A program made the position numbers and the translations under genes. The notes beneath the pieces were generated by a model that did not search any database, was not told where the DNA came from, and saw only the letters and a program-made list of their open reading frames with translations. From Lachnospiraceae bacterium (GTDB lineage Bacteria > Bacillota > Clostridia > Lachnospirales > Lachnospiraceae): 41,691 nt of DNA. Shown here in pieces: positions 40,370 through 41,691 of the stretch (positions are counted from its first letter, which is position 1; every line of letters begins with the position of its first letter). The DNA lies in the NCBI GenBank assembly GCA_019423745.1, contig JAHZAV010000023.1:1-41691 (forward strand). The letters run 5' to 3'.

Positions 40370-41691
40370 TTATTTGTTGGCAATTGCAGCCTGAGCAGCA
40401 GCCAGACGTGCAATCGGTACACGGAATGGTGAGCAGGATACATAGTCAAGTCCTAAAGTATTGCAGAACTCTACAGAACTTGGATCTCCACCATGCTCTC
40501 CACAGATACCTACATGAAGGCTTGAATTAACCGGCTTTCCTAAATCGATAGCCATCTTCATCAGTTTGCCAACACCTTCCTGATCCAATTTTGCAAAAGG
40601 ATCATTCTCAAAGATCTTAGCATCATAGTAAGCATCCAGGAATTTACCAGCGTCATCACGGGAGAATCCGTATGTCATCTGTGTCAAGTCGTTTGTACCG
40701 AAGCAGAAGAAGTCAGCTTCTTTTGCGATTTCGTCTGCTGTAAGTGCAGCTCTTGGAATCTCAATCATTGTACCTACTTCATACTTCAGATTGCTTCCTG
40801 CTGCTGCGATTTCAGCATCAGCTGTCTCAACAACAAATTTCTTTACATATTTCAGCTCTTTAATATCTCCAACAAGCGGAATCATGATTTCTGGCTGTAC
40901 CTTCCATTCCGGATGTGCTTTCTGTACATTAATTGCAGCACGGATAACAGCTTTTGTCTGCATCTTTGCAATTTCCGGATATGTTACTGCCAGACGGCAT
41001 CCACGATGTCCCATCATTGGGTTGAACTCATGCAGACTGTCGATAACAGCTTTAATCTGCTCAACTGTCTTGCCCTGTGCGTCAGCCAGTTTCTTAATAT
41101 CCTCTTCCTCTGTCGGAACGAACTCATGAAGCGGTGGGTCAAGGAAACGGATGGTTACCGGATTTCCTTCCAGAGCTTCATACAGTTTCTCGAAGTCTCC
41201 CTGCTGTTCCGGAAGAATCTTCTCCAGTGCAGCTTCTCTTTCTTCTACTGTCTCTGCACAGATCATTTCACGGAATGCATCGATTCTGTTGCCTTCAAAG
41301 AACATATGCTCTGTACGGCAAAGTCCAATACCTTCTGCTCCCAGCTCACGTGCTTTTTTAGCATCTGCCGGAGTATCTGCATTTGTACGAACTTTCATTG
41401 TTCTGTATTTATCAGCCCATCCCATAATTCTTCCGAATTCTCCAGCGATTGTTGCATCTACTGTCGGGATGATTCCGTCATAGATATTACCTGTAGATCC
41501 ATCAAGTGAGATTGCATCTCCCTCATGGAATTCTTTTCCTGCAAGTGTAAACTTCTTGTTTGCCTCGTCCATTACGATGTCACCGCATCCAGATACACAG
41601 CATGTTCCCATTCCACGAGCAACAACAGCAGCGTGAGATGTCATACCACCACGAACTGTCAGGATACCCTGTGCAGATTTCATACCTGTGA
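40370..41691 (-). CDS. ppdK: Pyruvate, phosphate dikinase, C-terminal half (cut by window edge)
   Basis: About 440 residues are visible and the frame continues past the right edge. It begins in the phosphohistidine domain with GGMTSHAAVVARGMG. The PEP/pyruvate barrel follows, with GLCRTEHMF, HEFNPMMGHRGCRL, EIPRAALTA, FGTNDLTQMT and the Cys motif GICGEHGGDP. PPDK interconverts pyruvate, ATP and phosphate with PEP, AMP and pyrophosphate. In anaerobes it serves pyrophosphate-based glycolysis or PEP supply. Its domains are homologous to enzyme I, also encoded in this window. A strong terminator follows. Confidence 0.96.
   Translation of the reverse strand, partial: TGMKSAQGILTVRGGMTSHAAVVARGMGTCCVSGCGDIVMDEANKKFTLAGKEFHEGDAISLDGSTGNIYDGIIPTVDATIAGEFGRIMGWADKYRTMKVRTNADTPADAKKARELGAEGIGLCRTEHMFFEGNRIDAFREMICAETVEEREAALEKILPEQQGDFEKLYEALEGNPVTIRFLDPPLHEFVPTEEEDIKKLADAQGKTVEQIKAVIDSLHEFNPMMGHRGCRLAVTYPEIAKMQTKAVIRAAINVQKAHPEWKVQPEIMIPLVGDIKELKYVKKFVVETADAEIAAAGSNLKYEVGTMIEIPRAALTADEIAKEADFFCFGTNDLTQMTYGFSRDDAGKFLDAYYDAKIFENDPFAKLDQEGVGKLMKMAIDLGKPVNSSLHVGICGEHGGDPSSVEFCNTLGLDYVSCSPFRVPIARLAAAQAAIANK

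Noticed and set aside
1..41691. Mobile elements, CRISPR arrays, tRNA or rRNA genes
   Set aside because: No transposase or integrase gene, spaced direct-repeat array, or recognisable tRNA or rRNA sequence was found; gaps are short and mostly explained by promoters and terminators.

Overview
The window reads as ordinary chromosome of a low-to-moderate-GC anaerobic Clostridia, most likely a gut Lachnospiraceae. The clues are AGGAGG-type ribosome sites, sigma-A promoters, a NiaR repressor, an HPr of the clostridial type with no Ser46, a pyruvate phosphate dikinase and PTS-based sugar uptake. I see no insertion sequences, phage genes, CRISPR arrays, rRNAs or tRNAs. The species assignment is inference.

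Left part (1-12.9 kb). A decayed cupin gene and a RibD-C/DHFR-like reductase lie downstream of a LysR regulator (lysR1). A MarR regulator heads a heterodimeric ABC exporter operon on the minus strand. Next come an orphan LysR, an RlmI-like rRNA methyltransferase, ferritin, the niacin repressor niaR, the biotin transporter bioY (perfect-consensus promoter, TTG start) and a MacB/FtsX-type ABC pair.

Middle (12.9-25.9 kb). A five-gene minus-strand operon encodes an SCP2-like carrier, a membrane-anchored alpha/beta hydrolase, a stand-alone condensation-type acyltransferase, a discrete acyl carrier protein and a discrete AMP-forming ligase. A divergent TetR gene sits next to it, and two identical-type operators bracket the operon promoter. 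It resembles a miniature, fully dissociated NRPS-like assembly line and is the best candidate for an undescribed system. It is followed by a YkoE/D/C-type ECF importer fused in one operon to a DUF169 gene, then a convergent membrane-lipid group (DgkA-type kinase, phasin-like protein, AarF/UbiB kinase) and a cysteine desulfidase-like gene.

Right part (25.9-41.7 kb). This is a PTS sugar block. The trehalose operon (treP-treC) continues into the general PTS genes ptsH and ptsI and is controlled by divergent treR. The sucrose genes (scrP-scrB) are preceded by scrR and by a 2-hydroxyacid dehydrogenase-like gene that lacks the catalytic residues. Beyond lie an aldo/keto reductase interrupted by one TGA codon, a second LysR (lysR2, paralogous to lysR1) and the C-terminal half of pyruvate phosphate dikinase, running off the right edge.

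The two LysR paralogues at opposite ends share the same downstream promoter module, and each is linked to a broken gene (cupin, aldo/keto reductase). This suggests a duplicated redox regulon in decay.
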